Assembly (NCBI GenBank): GCA_038233815.1
Contig: JBBSVE010000105.1
Coordinates: 1 to 10,749 of the forward strand
Reading direction: 5' to 3'
Length of the DNA stretch: 10,749 bases
Source of the DNA: JBBSVE01 sp038233815
Lineage (GTDB): Bacteria; Pseudomonadota; Alphaproteobacteria; Rhodobacterales; Rhodobacteraceae
The notes under the pieces were generated by a model that made no database searches, was not told where the DNA came from, and saw nothing but the letters and a program-made list of their open reading frames with translations. Every line of letters starts with the position of its first letter. The first letter of the stretch is position 1. This document shows positions 1 through 7,753 of this stretch, in pieces. A program made the position numbers and the translations under genes.

Positions 1-715
1 AAGAGCGGTTGCCCGGCAGCGGCAGGATGGCAAGCGGACCTTCGGGCATGAAGAACTGGTGTGCGGTGCCCTCGTGGGGGCGGGTGTGATCCACCGCCGC
101 AACCAGTGCCGTCTGCCCGTAGCCCCATCCGGTCCGCGCGATCCCGGCCCGACGGGCGGTGCCGCTGCCGCGCCCATCGCAGCCGACCAGCAGCGACGCA
201 CGCAGGGTGCGGCCCGAGGCGAGCGTCACCGTGACGCCCGAGGGCGCGACCTCCTGCGCCACTGCCGTTTCACCGTGCAGACAGGTGATGCCGGGCGTCT
301 CCTCCATCGCGGCGAGGAGCGCGTGGTAGAGGAACCGATCCTCCGCCATGAAGCCCATCGGGCCTTCCTCGATCTCCGCATGGTCGAAGGACAGAAAGAA
401 AGGTGCCGCACCCTCGCCTGCGCGCCCGTCGCTGGCCACGATCTTCAGGATCGGCTGGACCTTGTCCGCGATCCCCCCCCACACCCCGAGGGCGGAGAGA
501 AGCCGTTTCGAGGCCACGGCGAGCGAATAGGCGCGCCCGTCGAAGCCCGTCAGCGCCCGGTCCGGGGCGGGGCGTGCATCGACCACCGTCACCGCGAACC
601 CGTTCCGGGCCAGTGCCAGGGCAAGAGCCGGGCCGTTCAGCCCGCCGCCCACGATCAGAATGTCGGTGTCCCGCTCCATGTCCCGCAATATGGCCGCGCG
701 GGCGGGATTGTCCAT
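1..715 (-). CDS. UbiH/UbiF-type FAD-dependent hydroxylase (partial, C-terminus off window)
   Basis: Flavoprotein monooxygenase of the UbiH/UbiF/Coq6 group, expected to hydroxylate the aromatic ring of a ubiquinone precursor using FAD, NAD(P)H and O2 at the inner membrane. The gene reads leftward and 238 codons are visible of a usual ~400. The N-terminal Rossmann motif GGGLNGP is at residues 23-29, with the acidic end of the second strand (VTVVD) at D46. A conserved DGRAYSLA segment is near 59-66, and the second FAD motif, CDGRGS, is at 179-184. The C-terminal GDAAH region lies outside the window. An internal ATG at 677-679 would give MERDTDILIVGGG, closer to the N-termini I recall for relatives; neither start has a strong ribosome binding site. 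Which ring position (UbiH, UbiF or UbiL type) cannot be decided. It is divergent from the amidase. Confidence 0.9.
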   Translation of the reverse strand, partial: MDNPARAAILRDMERDTDILIVGGGLNGPALALALARNGFAVTVVDARPAPDRALTGFDGRAYSLAVASKRLLSALGVWGGIADKVQPILKIVASDGRAGEGAAPFFLSFDHAEIEEGPMGFMAEDRFLYHALLAAMEETPGITCLHGETAVAQEVAPSGVTVTLASGRTLRASLLVGCDGRGSGTARRAGIARTGWGYGQTALVAAVDHTRPHEGTAHQFFMPEGPLAILPLPGNRS

Positions 716-727
716 GCGGGCCCGTGT

Positions 728-735
728 CGCTAGCG
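728..735. repeat. 8-bp palindrome CGCTAGCG in the divergent hydroxylase/amidase gap
   Basis: A perfect 8-bp palindrome lies in the 45-bp gap between two divergent genes, where a shared operator or overlapping promoters would be expected. A single 8-mer palindrome in GC-rich DNA can easily be chance, and no regulator is suggested by the context. Confidence 0.15.
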
Positions 736-760
736 TCGCGGAAAACCGAAGGGGGACATC

Positions 761-2092
761 ATGGCGCGCAACTGGCTCTGGATGACGGCGGCCGATCTGG
801 GGCGGGAGATCGGGGCCGGGCGCATCCATGCGATGGAACTGACCGAGGCCTATCTCGACGCCATCGCCGCCCATCCCGACGGCGCGCGGATCTATGCCCG
901 GACCACCCCGCGCCGGGCGCGCAGCATGGCTATCGCCGCCGCCGACCGGGCCAAGGCGGGCCGCAGGATCGGGCCGCTGGACGGGGTTCCCCTGTCGTGG
1001 AAGGACCTCTTCGATGCCGCGGGTGCGCCGTGCGAAGCGGGATCGGCGCTGCTGGAGGGCCGGGTGCCGGACACGGATGCGGACGTGCTGACGAACGCCA
1101 CCGCGCAGGGTCTGGTCTGTCTGGGCAAGACGCATATGACGGAGCTTGCGTTCTCGGGTCTCGGCCTCAATCCGATGACGGCGACGCCGCCTTGTGTGAA
1201 CGATCCCGAGGCGGTTCCGGGGGGCTCGTCCTCGGGGGCTGCGGCGTCGGTCGCGTTCGGGCTGGCTCCGGCCGCCATCGGGTCCGACACCGGCGGGTCG
1301 GTGCGGGTGCCCGCGGCGTGGAACGACCTCGTGGGGCTGAAGACAACGCATGGCCGGCTGTCGCTCAACGGGGCGGTGCCGCTGTGCGAGCGGCTCGACA
1401 CGGTCGGCCCTTTGGCGCGGTCGGTCGAGGATTGCGCGCTCCTGCTCGCGGCTCTGGAGGGGGGCAGGAGCGCCGACCTGCGTGGTGCGTCCTTGAAGGG
1501 CATGCGGTTCGCGGTCTTGCAGACTGTCGCGATGGACGGTTTGCGCAGCGGCCCCGCCGCCGGGTTCGAGGAGGCCTGCCAGCGTTTCGCCCGCGCCGGC
1601 GCACGGATCGAGGAGACCTGCGCCCCTGAGGTCGCGGCCTGCGTGGCCCATTCGACGATCCTCTACTCGGGCGAGGGCTACGGCATCTGGAAGGATCGGA
1701 TCGAGGCCGCGCCGGACCGCATGTTCTTCCAGATCCGCGACCGTTTCCGGGCCGGGGCCGCCTTCTCCGCCCCAGATTTCGTCGCGGCGTGGCGCGAGGT
1801 GGCGCGGCTGCGCACGGTCTGGGCCGCACGCGCGGCGGGCTATGATGCGGTGCTGCTGCCGACCTCGCCGATCCTGCCCCCGAACGCGCAGCCGCTGCTC
1901 GATGACCCGGATTATTACGCGTCCGAGAACCTGCTGACGTTGCGCAACACCCGGATCGCGAACATGCTCGACCTGTGCGCCATCACGCTGCCGACGAGCC
2001 AGCCCTCCGCCGGGATCACGCTGATGGGACTGCCGGGGCAGGAGGAGCGGTTGCTGCGCCTCGCCGCTGCCGCCGAACGCACCATCGGCTGA
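761..2092 (+). CDS. Amidase-signature family amidase (GatA-like hydrolase)
   Basis: Amidase-signature serine hydrolase of 443 residues, expected to cleave a carboxamide or amide in the cytoplasm; the substrate is not readable from sequence. The Ser-cisSer-Lys triad can be placed: Lys81 in PLSWKDLF, the cis-Ser as Ser156 in GGSSSG (154-159), and nucleophile Ser180 in GSDTGGSVR. The 24-residue spacing of the two serines matches well-studied family members. The glycine-rich stretch continues as AAASVAFG rather than the more usual GSAAAVA type. It has no signal peptide. The ATG follows AGGGGGA at 750-756 at good spacing, so the start is secure. It resembles GatA in size and motifs, but no gatB or gatC is adjacent, so a stand-alone amidase is more likely. 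The next gene starts 132 bp downstream on the same strand, so it could be co-transcribed. Confidence 0.92.
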   Translation: MARNWLWMTAADLGREIGAGRIHAMELTEAYLDAIAAHPDGARIYARTTPRRARSMAIAAADRAKAGRRIGPLDGVPLSWKDLFDAAGAPCEAGSALLEGRVPDTDADVLTNATAQGLVCLGKTHMTELAFSGLGLNPMTATPPCVNDPEAVPGGSSSGAAASVAFGLAPAAIGSDTGGSVRVPAAWNDLVGLKTTHGRLSLNGAVPLCERLDTVGPLARSVEDCALLLAALEGGRSADLRGASLKGMRFAVLQTVAMDGLRSGPAAGFEEACQRFARAGARIEETCAPEVAACVAHSTILYSGEGYGIWKDRIEAAPDRMFFQIRDRFRAGAAFSAPDFVAAWREVARLRTVWAARAAGYDAVLLPTSPILPPNAQPLLDDPDYYASENLLTLRNTRIANMLDLCAITLPTSQPSAGITLMGLPGQEERLLRLAAAAERTIG

Positions 2093-2124
2093 GACGCGCG
2101 GGGGCCAAAAAGCCACAACCGGGC

Positions 2125-2138
2125 GCATGGGACCATGC
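2125..2138. repeat. Short inverted repeat GCATGG-GA-CCATGC upstream of the aminotransferase
   Basis: A perfect 6-bp inverted repeat with a 2-base centre sits in the 132-bp gap between the amidase and the aminotransferase-ftsK operon. The tight spacing suits a protein-binding dyad better than an RNA hairpin. No clear -35/-10 pair was found beside it; TTGTCT at 2149-2154 and a TAT-containing stretch near 2177 are too far apart. It could be chance. Confidence 0.2.
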
Positions 2139-2224
2139 CGCGCGGCGTTTGTCTGGACCCGCGCCGCAAGCCCGGCTATCGTCTGGCCGAACGGGGCGAC
2201 ATGACCCCGGCGAACGAGGCATCG

Positions 2225-3412
2225 ATGGTTTTTCCCGAGCGGTTTTCGAACCTTCCGGACTATGCGTTTCCGCGCCTGCGGAAGCTTCTGGATGCGCATG
2301 TGCCGGGGGGGGAGCCGCTCTCCATGTCGATCGGAGAGCCGCGCCATCCGATGCCGGACTTCGTGGGCCCGATCATTGCAGGCAGCCTTGCCGAGTTCGG
2401 GATCTATCCGCCCAACGACGGCACGCGGGGCCTGCTCGACGCGATCTCTGGCTGGATCGGACGGCGCTATGGCGTCACGCTGCCGCAGGACCAACTGATG
2501 GGGCTCAACGGCACGCGGGAGGGGCTGTTCAACGCGGCCCTTGCGCTCTGCCCGGAGACCAAGAACGGCAAGCGTCCGGTCGTGTTGATGCCGAACCCGT
2601 TCTATCAGGTCTATGCCGTCGCAGCCCTCGCGGCGGGGGCGGAGCCGGTCTATGTGCCGGCGACCGCGGCGACCGGCTATCTGCCCGACTACGCGGGTCT
2701 GCCGAAGGACGTGCTGGAGAGGACCGCCATCGCCTATCTCTGCTCGCCCGCCAATCCGCAGGGCGCGGTGGCCGACGCGGACTACTGGGCCGACCTCCTC
2801 GGCCTTGCGGAGACGCATGATTTCCGCATCTTTGCCGACGAGTGCTACGCGGAGATCTACCGCGACACGCCGCCGCCCGGCATCCTCGCCGTGGCGCACC
2901 GGATCGGCGCGGACCCGGAGCGGGCGTTCAGCTTTCACTCGCTTTCCAAACGCTCCAACCTGCCCGGCCTGCGGTCCGGTTTCGTCGCGGGCGGGGCGGA
3001 GGGCATCGCGCGCATCCGCGAGCTTCGCGCTTTTTCGGGCGCGCCGGTGCCGTTGCCGTTGCAGCGCGTGTCGGAAGCGGCTTGGCGCGACGAGGCGCAT
3101 GTGACGGCATCGCGCGCGCTTTACGTCGAGAAATTCGCCCTCGCGGATCGGATCTTCGAGGGTATTCAGGCCTACCGCGCGCCGGAGGCCGGGTTCTTCC
3201 TGTGGCTCCCGGTGCCCGACGGCGAGGCCGCGACCCTCAAGCTCTGGCGCGAGACGGGCGTGCGGGTGCTGCCCGGCGCGTATCTTTCGCGCGAGGTGGC
3301 GGGGGACAATCCCGGCGCGGGCTACATCCGGGTCGCCCTTTGCGCGCCCCGGGACGAGACTGCGCGGGGACTGACGGATCTGCGCGACTGCCTCTACGGT
3401 GAAGGACGGTAA
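2225..3412 (+). CDS. Class I/II PLP-dependent aminotransferase, DapC-like
   Basis: Fold-type I aminotransferase of 395 residues. The Schiff-base lysine is K242 in FHSLSKRSNLPGLRSGF, a form typical of the N-succinyldiaminopimelate aminotransferase (DapC) group. Other PLP and substrate contacts are visible: N177 (ANPQG), D205 and Y208 (FADECYAEIY), and the carboxylate-binding R369 (GYIRV). A DapC role would make L,L-DAP precursors for lysine and peptidoglycan, but related enzymes use other amino acids, so this is inference. The frame is open from an ATG at 2135 and there is another ATG at 2201. I choose 2225 because GAGG at 2216-2219 is 5 bases upstream and the protein then begins MVFPERFSNLP, as in relatives I recall. 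The stop is 3 bp before ftsK, so the two are almost certainly one operon, consistent with an envelope or division role. Confidence 0.88.
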   Translation: MVFPERFSNLPDYAFPRLRKLLDAHVPGGEPLSMSIGEPRHPMPDFVGPIIAGSLAEFGIYPPNDGTRGLLDAISGWIGRRYGVTLPQDQLMGLNGTREGLFNAALALCPETKNGKRPVVLMPNPFYQVYAVAALAAGAEPVYVPATAATGYLPDYAGLPKDVLERTAIAYLCSPANPQGAVADADYWADLLGLAETHDFRIFADECYAEIYRDTPPPGILAVAHRIGADPERAFSFHSLSKRSNLPGLRSGFVAGGAEGIARIRELRAFSGAPVPLPLQRVSEAAWRDEAHVTASRALYVEKFALADRIFEGIQAYRAPEAGFFLWLPVPDGEAATLKLWRETGVRVLPGAYLSREVAGDNPGAGYIRVALCAPRDETARGLTDLRDCLYGEGR

Positions 3413-3415
3413 CGG

Positions 3416-6343
3416 ATGGCGACCTATCAGACGCGGCAGCGCGACCCTCTGCTGGACCAGCACACGCAGGCTTTGCTGGAACGCCGGGGGCGGGAGTTGC
3501 TGGGCCTCGGGCTGATCGTGCTGGCGCTGATGCTGACGGCGCTGCTGGCCACCTATTCCTCCGACGATCCGGGCTGGATGGTGGCCACGGACGCGCCGAT
3601 CAACAACGCTCTGGGACGGATCGGGGCGGCCATCGCCTCCACCCTCTTCGTGATCGGCGGGCTGGGGTCGTGGGGCATTCCGATCGTGCTGGGCGTCTGG
3701 GGCGTGCGCTTCGTGCTCCACCGCGGAGAGGAGCGGGCGCTGGGCCGGATCGTGTTCGCGGTGATCGCGGTGGCGCTGGGGTCGGTCTTTGCCGCGACGC
3801 ATGTGCCGGGGCCGAACTGGCCGCACCCATCGATCGGGCTCGGCGGGCTCTTTGGCGATACGGTGCTGGGGGCGCTCCTGACGCTGCTTCCGTTGCCTGC
3901 GGGGCTGGGGCTGAAGCTCCTGTCGCTGGGGTTCGGGGCAGCGCTGGTGGGAATGGGGCTCTATGTCACCGGCTTCACGCTGGTCGAGTTGCACCGCGCT
4001 TTCCGGTTCGTCCTGCGCGGCATCGTGCTGATCTATGCGTCGGCGCTGACGATCGGTGGCCGTTCGGCGGCACGGGCGGCAACCGCTGTGCAGGACCGGA
4101 GGCTGGCGCGGAAGGACGCGGTGGCGGAGGCGGCAGTCAACACGAATGCCCGCATGACGCAGATGTCGCCTGCACCGCTCGGCTCCCGCAAGGCCGACGA
4201 CGCGGGAGCGACACTTGCCCAACGGTCCGAACCTCCGGTGATGGCACCGCGCACCGGGCTGCTGGCGCGGATGCCGCAACTCCTGCGCCGCGCCTTGCCG
4301 GATGCGGAGCCGCAGGGGCCGGAAATCGCGCCCGAAGATCGGATCAAGGCGCGGATCAACGACGTGATCCGCGCACGCCTGCGTCCTGCACAGGTCCATG
4401 CGCGCTCGCCTGTCGCCGCAGCGGTCGCACGGCGGGAGCCGGGCCTGATGCGCCGCGCAGCCCCGCTCGTCGTGACGCCGCGGGGGCTGCCGCCGGAGCC
4501 GCCGGTGGTGGCGGGCGCGGCACTTCTTCCCCCCGTGGCGGCACGGCTTCCCATACCCGACATGGCGGAACCCGATGTGGACGAGGATCCCGTTTACGAC
4601 GCGGATGACGATGCCTTCGGGCCGGATCGGACAGCAGAGTTCGAAACCCCCGACGACGAGGACGATGACGACGACGGGTTCGACCCGCAGATCGTGTCCA
4701 TCTCCGCCCCTCCCGGCCGGACCGCGTCGGACCTGCGCCGGATCGTCCAGCCGACGGTAAAGAAGGCGCCTCCCCCCTCCCGTCAGGCGATGGCGGAGGC
4801 GCAGCCTCGGCTGGGACTCGAGGCGGCCACGTCGGATTATGCCCTCCCGCCCCTGAACCTTCTGTCCAACCCGGACGAGATCCAGCGCCATTCCCTGTCC
4901 GAGGAATCGCTGGAGGAAAACGCCCGGATGCTCGAATCCGTGCTCGACGATTACGGCGTGAAGGGCGAGATCGTGTCGGTTCGCCCCGGTCCGGTCGTCA
5001 CGATGTATGAGCTGGAACCCGCGCCGGGGTTGAAAGCGTCCCGCGTGATCGGGCTCGCTGACGACATCGCGCGGTCGATGTCGGCGCTGTCGGCGCGCGT
5101 CTCCACCGTGCCGGGACGCTCGGTGATCGGGATCGAACTCCCCAACGCATGGCGCGAAAAGGTCGTGCTGCGAGAGATCCTCGCCGCACGCGATTTCGGC
5201 GACAGCACGATGCGGCTGCCGCTGGCGCTGGGCAAGGACATCGGTGGCGAGCCGATCGTGGCGAACCTCGCCAAGATGCCGCACCTTCTGATCGCGGGCA
5301 CCACCGGGTCGGGCAAGTCGGTGGCGATCAACACGATGATCCTGTCGCTGCTCTACAAGCTCTCGCCGGAGGAATGCCGGCTCATCATGATCGACCCGAA
5401 GATGCTGGAGCTGTCGGTCTATGACGGCATCCCGCATCTGCTGTCGCCCGTCGTGACCGACCCCAAGAAGGCGGTCGTGGCGCTGAAATGGGTCGTGGGC
5501 GAGATGGAGGAACGCTACCGCAAGATGTCGCGGACCGGAGTGCGCAATATCGAGGGCTTCAACGGCCGCGTCCGCGAAGCGCTGGCCAAGAACGAGATGT
5601 TCAAGCGCACCATCCAGACCGGGTTCGACGACGATACCGGGGAGCCGGTGTTCGAGACCGAGGAGTTCGCCCCCGTAGCCCTGCCCTACATCGTCGTCGT
5701 GGTGGACGAGATGGCTGACCTAATGATGGTCGCGGGCAAGGAGATCGAGGCCTGCATCCAGCGTCTGGCGCAGATGGCACGGGCCAGCGGCATCCACCTC
5801 ATCATGGCGACGCAGCGCCCGTCGGTCGATGTCATCACCGGCACGATCAAGGCGAACTTCCCGACGCGCATTTCGTTTCAGGTCACCTCCAAGATCGACA
5901 GCCGCACCATTCTGGGCGAGCAGGGGGCGGAGCAGCTTCTGGGCATGGGCGACATGCTCTACATGGCGGGCGGGGCCAAGATCACCCGCATCCACGGGCC
6001 GTTCGTTTCCGACGAAGAGGTCGAGGAGATCGTGACGCACCTGAAGAGCTACGGGCCGCCGACCTACATGTCGGGCGTGGTCGAAGGCGTGGACGAGGAC
6101 AAGGAAGGCGATATCGACCTCGTTCTGGGCCTCGGCTCGGGCGAGGGCGGGGAGGATGCGCTCTACGATCAAGCGGTCGCGGTGGTGGCGAAGGACCGCA
6201 AGGTTTCCACCTCCTACATTCAGCGAAAGCTCGGCGTGGGCTACAACAAGGCGGCCAAGCTGGTGGAGCAGATGGAGGATCAAGGCGTCATCAGCGGTGC
6301 GAACCACGTCGGCCGGCGCGAGGTTCTGCTGCCCGAGCACTGA
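3416..6343 (+). CDS. ftsK: DNA translocase FtsK (cell division and chromosome segregation)
   Basis: Septum-anchored DNA translocase that pumps chromosome ends across the closing septum and activates XerCD/dif resolution. At 975 residues it is longer than many alphaproteobacterial FtsK proteins. The N-terminal membrane domain has hydrophobic segments near 27-47, 70-99, 110-127 and 150-190, with the periplasmic loop containing DDPGW after the first. A linker of about 220-480 is rich in Ala, Pro and Arg, with a highly acidic patch near 386-425. The alpha-type domain spans about 481-600 (PGPVVTMYELEPAPG). The RecA-like motor has Walker A GTTGSGKS at 628-635 (K634) and Walker B VVVVDEMAD with D764. 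The C-terminal winged-helix gamma domain (about 914-975) recognises polarity sequences. GAAGGA lies upstream of the ATG, and the gene is coupled to the aminotransferase by a 3-bp gap. All motifs are intact. Confidence 0.98.
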   Translation: MATYQTRQRDPLLDQHTQALLERRGRELLGLGLIVLALMLTALLATYSSDDPGWMVATDAPINNALGRIGAAIASTLFVIGGLGSWGIPIVLGVWGVRFVLHRGEERALGRIVFAVIAVALGSVFAATHVPGPNWPHPSIGLGGLFGDTVLGALLTLLPLPAGLGLKLLSLGFGAALVGMGLYVTGFTLVELHRAFRFVLRGIVLIYASALTIGGRSAARAATAVQDRRLARKDAVAEAAVNTNARMTQMSPAPLGSRKADDAGATLAQRSEPPVMAPRTGLLARMPQLLRRALPDAEPQGPEIAPEDRIKARINDVIRARLRPAQVHARSPVAAAVARREPGLMRRAAPLVVTPRGLPPEPPVVAGAALLPPVAARLPIPDMAEPDVDEDPVYDADDDAFGPDRTAEFETPDDEDDDDDGFDPQIVSISAPPGRTASDLRRIVQPTVKKAPPPSRQAMAEAQPRLGLEAATSDYALPPLNLLSNPDEIQRHSLSEESLEENARMLESVLDDYGVKGEIVSVRPGPVVTMYELEPAPGLKASRVIGLADDIARSMSALSARVSTVPGRSVIGIELPNAWREKVVLREILAARDFGDSTMRLPLALGKDIGGEPIVANLAKMPHLLIAGTTGSGKSVAINTMILSLLYKLSPEECRLIMIDPKMLELSVYDGIPHLLSPVVTDPKKAVVALKWVVGEMEERYRKMSRTGVRNIEGFNGRVREALAKNEMFKRTIQTGFDDDTGEPVFETEEFAPVALPYIVVVVDEMADLMMVAGKEIEACIQRLAQMARASGIHLIMATQRPSVDVITGTIKANFPTRISFQVTSKIDSRTILGEQGAEQLLGMGDMLYMAGGAKITRIHGPFVSDEEVEEIVTHLKSYGPPTYMSGVVEGVDEDKEGDIDLVLGLGSGEGGEDALYDQAVAVVAKDRKVSTSYIQRKLGVGYNKAAKLVEQMEDQGVISGANHVGRREVLLPEH

Positions 6344-6352
6344 GCGCATCAC

Positions 6353-6376
6353 CGGCGCGTGACGACAGGTGCGCCG
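6353..6376. terminator. Stem-loop after ftsK, no T-tract
   Basis: CGGCGC (6353-6358) pairs with GCGCCG (6371-6376), and two G-T pairs can lengthen the stem to 8 with an 8-base loop. It starts 10 bp after the ftsK stop and ends about 50 bp before lolA. No T-run follows, so it is not a classical intrinsic terminator; it may attenuate read-through or protect a 3' end. A TATATC at 6392-6397 could be a -10 box for lolA, but no matching -35 was found. Confidence 0.3.
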
Positions 6377-6426
6377 CGCGGACCGGATGACTATATCAGA
6401 CGCGAACCCGTGCGAAGGACCGCCCC

Positions 6427-7026
6427 ATGATCCGCTTCCTCATCGCCCCCGTGATCGCGCTGACCCTGGTCGCGGCGCCCGCGCTGGCGGCTAAGATCCC
6501 GCTGGACCAGCTCTCCGCCTACCTCAACACCCTCACCACGGCGGAGGCGGAGTTCACCCAGATCAACGCCGACGGCACGATCTCCACCGGCCGGCTTTTT
6601 ATCAAGCGGCCGGGGCGGGTGCGGTTCGAATATGCGCCGCCCGAAAAGAGCCTCGTGATCGCGGGCGCGGGGACGGTCGCGATCTTCGATGGGAAATCCA
6701 ACGACAAGGCGGAGCAATATCCGCTGTCGAAAACGCCGCTCTCGATCATTCTGGCACGGCAGGTCGACCTCGGGCGCGCGAAGATGGTGGTGAGCCATAC
6801 GCTCGACGGCAACACCACCAAGGTGCGCGCGCAGGACCCCGAGCATCCCGAATACGGCTCCATCGACCTCGTGTTCACGGCAAACCCGGTGGAGCTGCGC
6901 CAGTGGGTCGTCCATGACGATGCGGGGTCCGATACGACGGTGATCCTGGGCGAGATGAAGAAGGGCGGCGCGCTGAACAATTCGCTCTTCGACATTGCGG
7001 CGGCGCAGGGCAAGCGCATCCGGTAG
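6427..7026 (+). CDS. lolA: LolA, outer-membrane lipoprotein carrier protein
   Basis: Periplasmic chaperone that takes mature lipoproteins from the LolCDE exporter and carries them to the outer membrane. The 199-residue precursor has a clear Sec signal peptide (MIRFLIAPVIALTLVAAPALA) with cleavage after A21. The LolA signature follows: an early EAEFTQ segment, the GRLFIKRPGRVRFEY block (about 55-69), then the PPEKSLVIAG strand. Length is normal for the family. GAAGGA at 6414-6419 is seven bases before the ATG, which supports the start. It follows ftsK on the same strand after 83 bp with a weak hairpin between, so it may be co-transcribed in part or use its own promoter. It faces a lipoprotein gene across only 8 bp; that product is a likely LolA client. 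Confidence 0.95.
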   Translation: MIRFLIAPVIALTLVAAPALAAKIPLDQLSAYLNTLTTAEAEFTQINADGTISTGRLFIKRPGRVRFEYAPPEKSLVIAGAGTVAIFDGKSNDKAEQYPLSKTPLSIILARQVDLGRAKMVVSHTLDGNTTKVRAQDPEHPEYGSIDLVFTANPVELRQWVVHDDAGSDTTVILGEMKKGGALNNSLFDIAAAQGKRIR

Positions 7027-7034
7027 GGCGGGCG

Positions 7035-7619
7035 TCAGCCTCTCCGGCAGGAGCCGAGCTGCAACTGGTAGAGCGCAGAGCGGTCCGCCACCTTCTGCGC
7101 CACCGCCAGCAGCCACGGCTTGGCGTTCTGGCTGCCCTTGAGATAGCCCGTCCGCCCTTCGTGATAGGCAAGGTAATTCGAGGCCGCGTCCCATTTCGGG
7201 ATGCCGATCATCTTCTCGGACTTGTCCATATACCAGCCCATGAAATCCGTGGCGTCGTAGATATCGTCGCGCCGCGCACGTTGCTTGCCTGCGGTCTTCT
7301 GGTAATCCTTCCACGTGCTGTCGAGCGCCTGGCTGTAGCCATAAGCCGTGGATTGCCGTCCCATTGGAATGATCCCGAGCGCGAATTTGTGCGGCGTCTG
7401 GGCATTGCCCACGAACTTCGATTCCTGATGAATCGTCGCCATCTGCACATAGACCGGCACGCCCCACCGACGCTCCGCCGACTGCATGGCGCGGAAATAT
7501 TTCGGACGTTCCTGCACGATGGCGCAGGCGTCGTCGAGATTGCGTGGAGATTCGAAATTCTGGCTGCCGCAGGACCCCAGCAGCAGAACACCCAGAAGCG
7601 CGCGGAAGACCCTGCTCAT
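7035..7619 (-). CDS. Lipoprotein with lytic transglycosylase (SLT-like) domain
   Basis: Predicted outer-membrane lipoprotein of 194 residues that probably cleaves the MurNAc-GlcNAc bond of peptidoglycan. The signal peptide ends in the lipobox LGSC, putting the lipid-bearing Cys at residue 17. The residue after it is Gly, not the Asp that retains lipoproteins in the inner membrane of enterics. The candidate catalytic glutamate is E66 in ATIHQESKF, matching the ES of lytic transglycosylases. GYSQALDSTW stands where the more common GLMQ motif occurs, and a late NYLAYHEGRTGY block fits the family's C-terminal helices. ATG 7617-7619 has GAGG five bases upstream; an in-frame GTG at 7620-7622 immediately before it would be too close. 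It is convergent with lolA. A TATAGG on the minus strand (plus positions 7651-7656) may be its -10 box. Confidence 0.85.
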   Translation of the reverse strand: MSRVFRALLGVLLLGSCGSQNFESPRNLDDACAIVQERPKYFRAMQSAERRWGVPVYVQMATIHQESKFVGNAQTPHKFALGIIPMGRQSTAYGYSQALDSTWKDYQKTAGKQRARRDDIYDATDFMGWYMDKSEKMIGIPKWDAASNYLAYHEGRTGYLKGSQNAKPWLLAVAQKVADRSALYQLQLGSCRRG

Positions 7620-7667
7620 CACTGCCTCATGCTCGTCGTTTTTTTCTTACCCTATACCGGTTTCCCC

Positions 7668-7676
7668 TGTGGATGA
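7668..7676 (-). promoter_or_regulatory. DnaA-box-like 9-mer (TCATCCACA)
   Basis: One mismatch from the DnaA box TTATCCACA, read on the minus strand. It lies in the 188-bp gap between the transglycosylase lipoprotein and hspQ, close to where a -35 for the lipoprotein gene would be if TATAGG (7651-7656) is its -10. Single-mismatch boxes arise by chance, so the value is mainly in the pairing with the second one at 7755-7763. Confidence 0.25.
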
Positions 7677-7706
7677 AATGGGCTTGAAGGGCTCCGCCGG
7701 TGAACC

Positions 7707-7723
7707 GTCCGCACGCGTCGGAC
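7707..7723. repeat. Inverted repeat GTCCG-N7-CGGAC upstream of hspQ
   Basis: Perfect 5-bp arms separated by CACGCGT, about 100 bp before the hspQ start and between the two DnaA-box-like 9-mers. The arm spacing is that of many dimeric regulator operators, but the arms are short and GC-rich, so chance is a fair explanation. Confidence 0.2.
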
Positions 7724-7753
7724 ACAGACTGTTTCCCGGCCCCGGCCCCGTTC

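Noticed and set aside
5720..6352. 210-codon minus-strand frame opposite the ftsK motor
   Set aside because: It lies entirely against a highly conserved part of ftsK, and its translation (His/Arg/Asp-rich) has no recognisable domain.
6391..6400. TATATC as a lolA promoter -10
   Set aside because: No -35-like hexamer occurs at 16-19 bases upstream, so it is not strong enough to list as a promoter.
7419..7435. CGATTC-N5-GAATCG inverted repeat with two GANTC (CcrM-type) sites
   Set aside because: It lies inside the conserved catalytic ES region of the transglycosylase gene and is explained by coding; no regulatory context.
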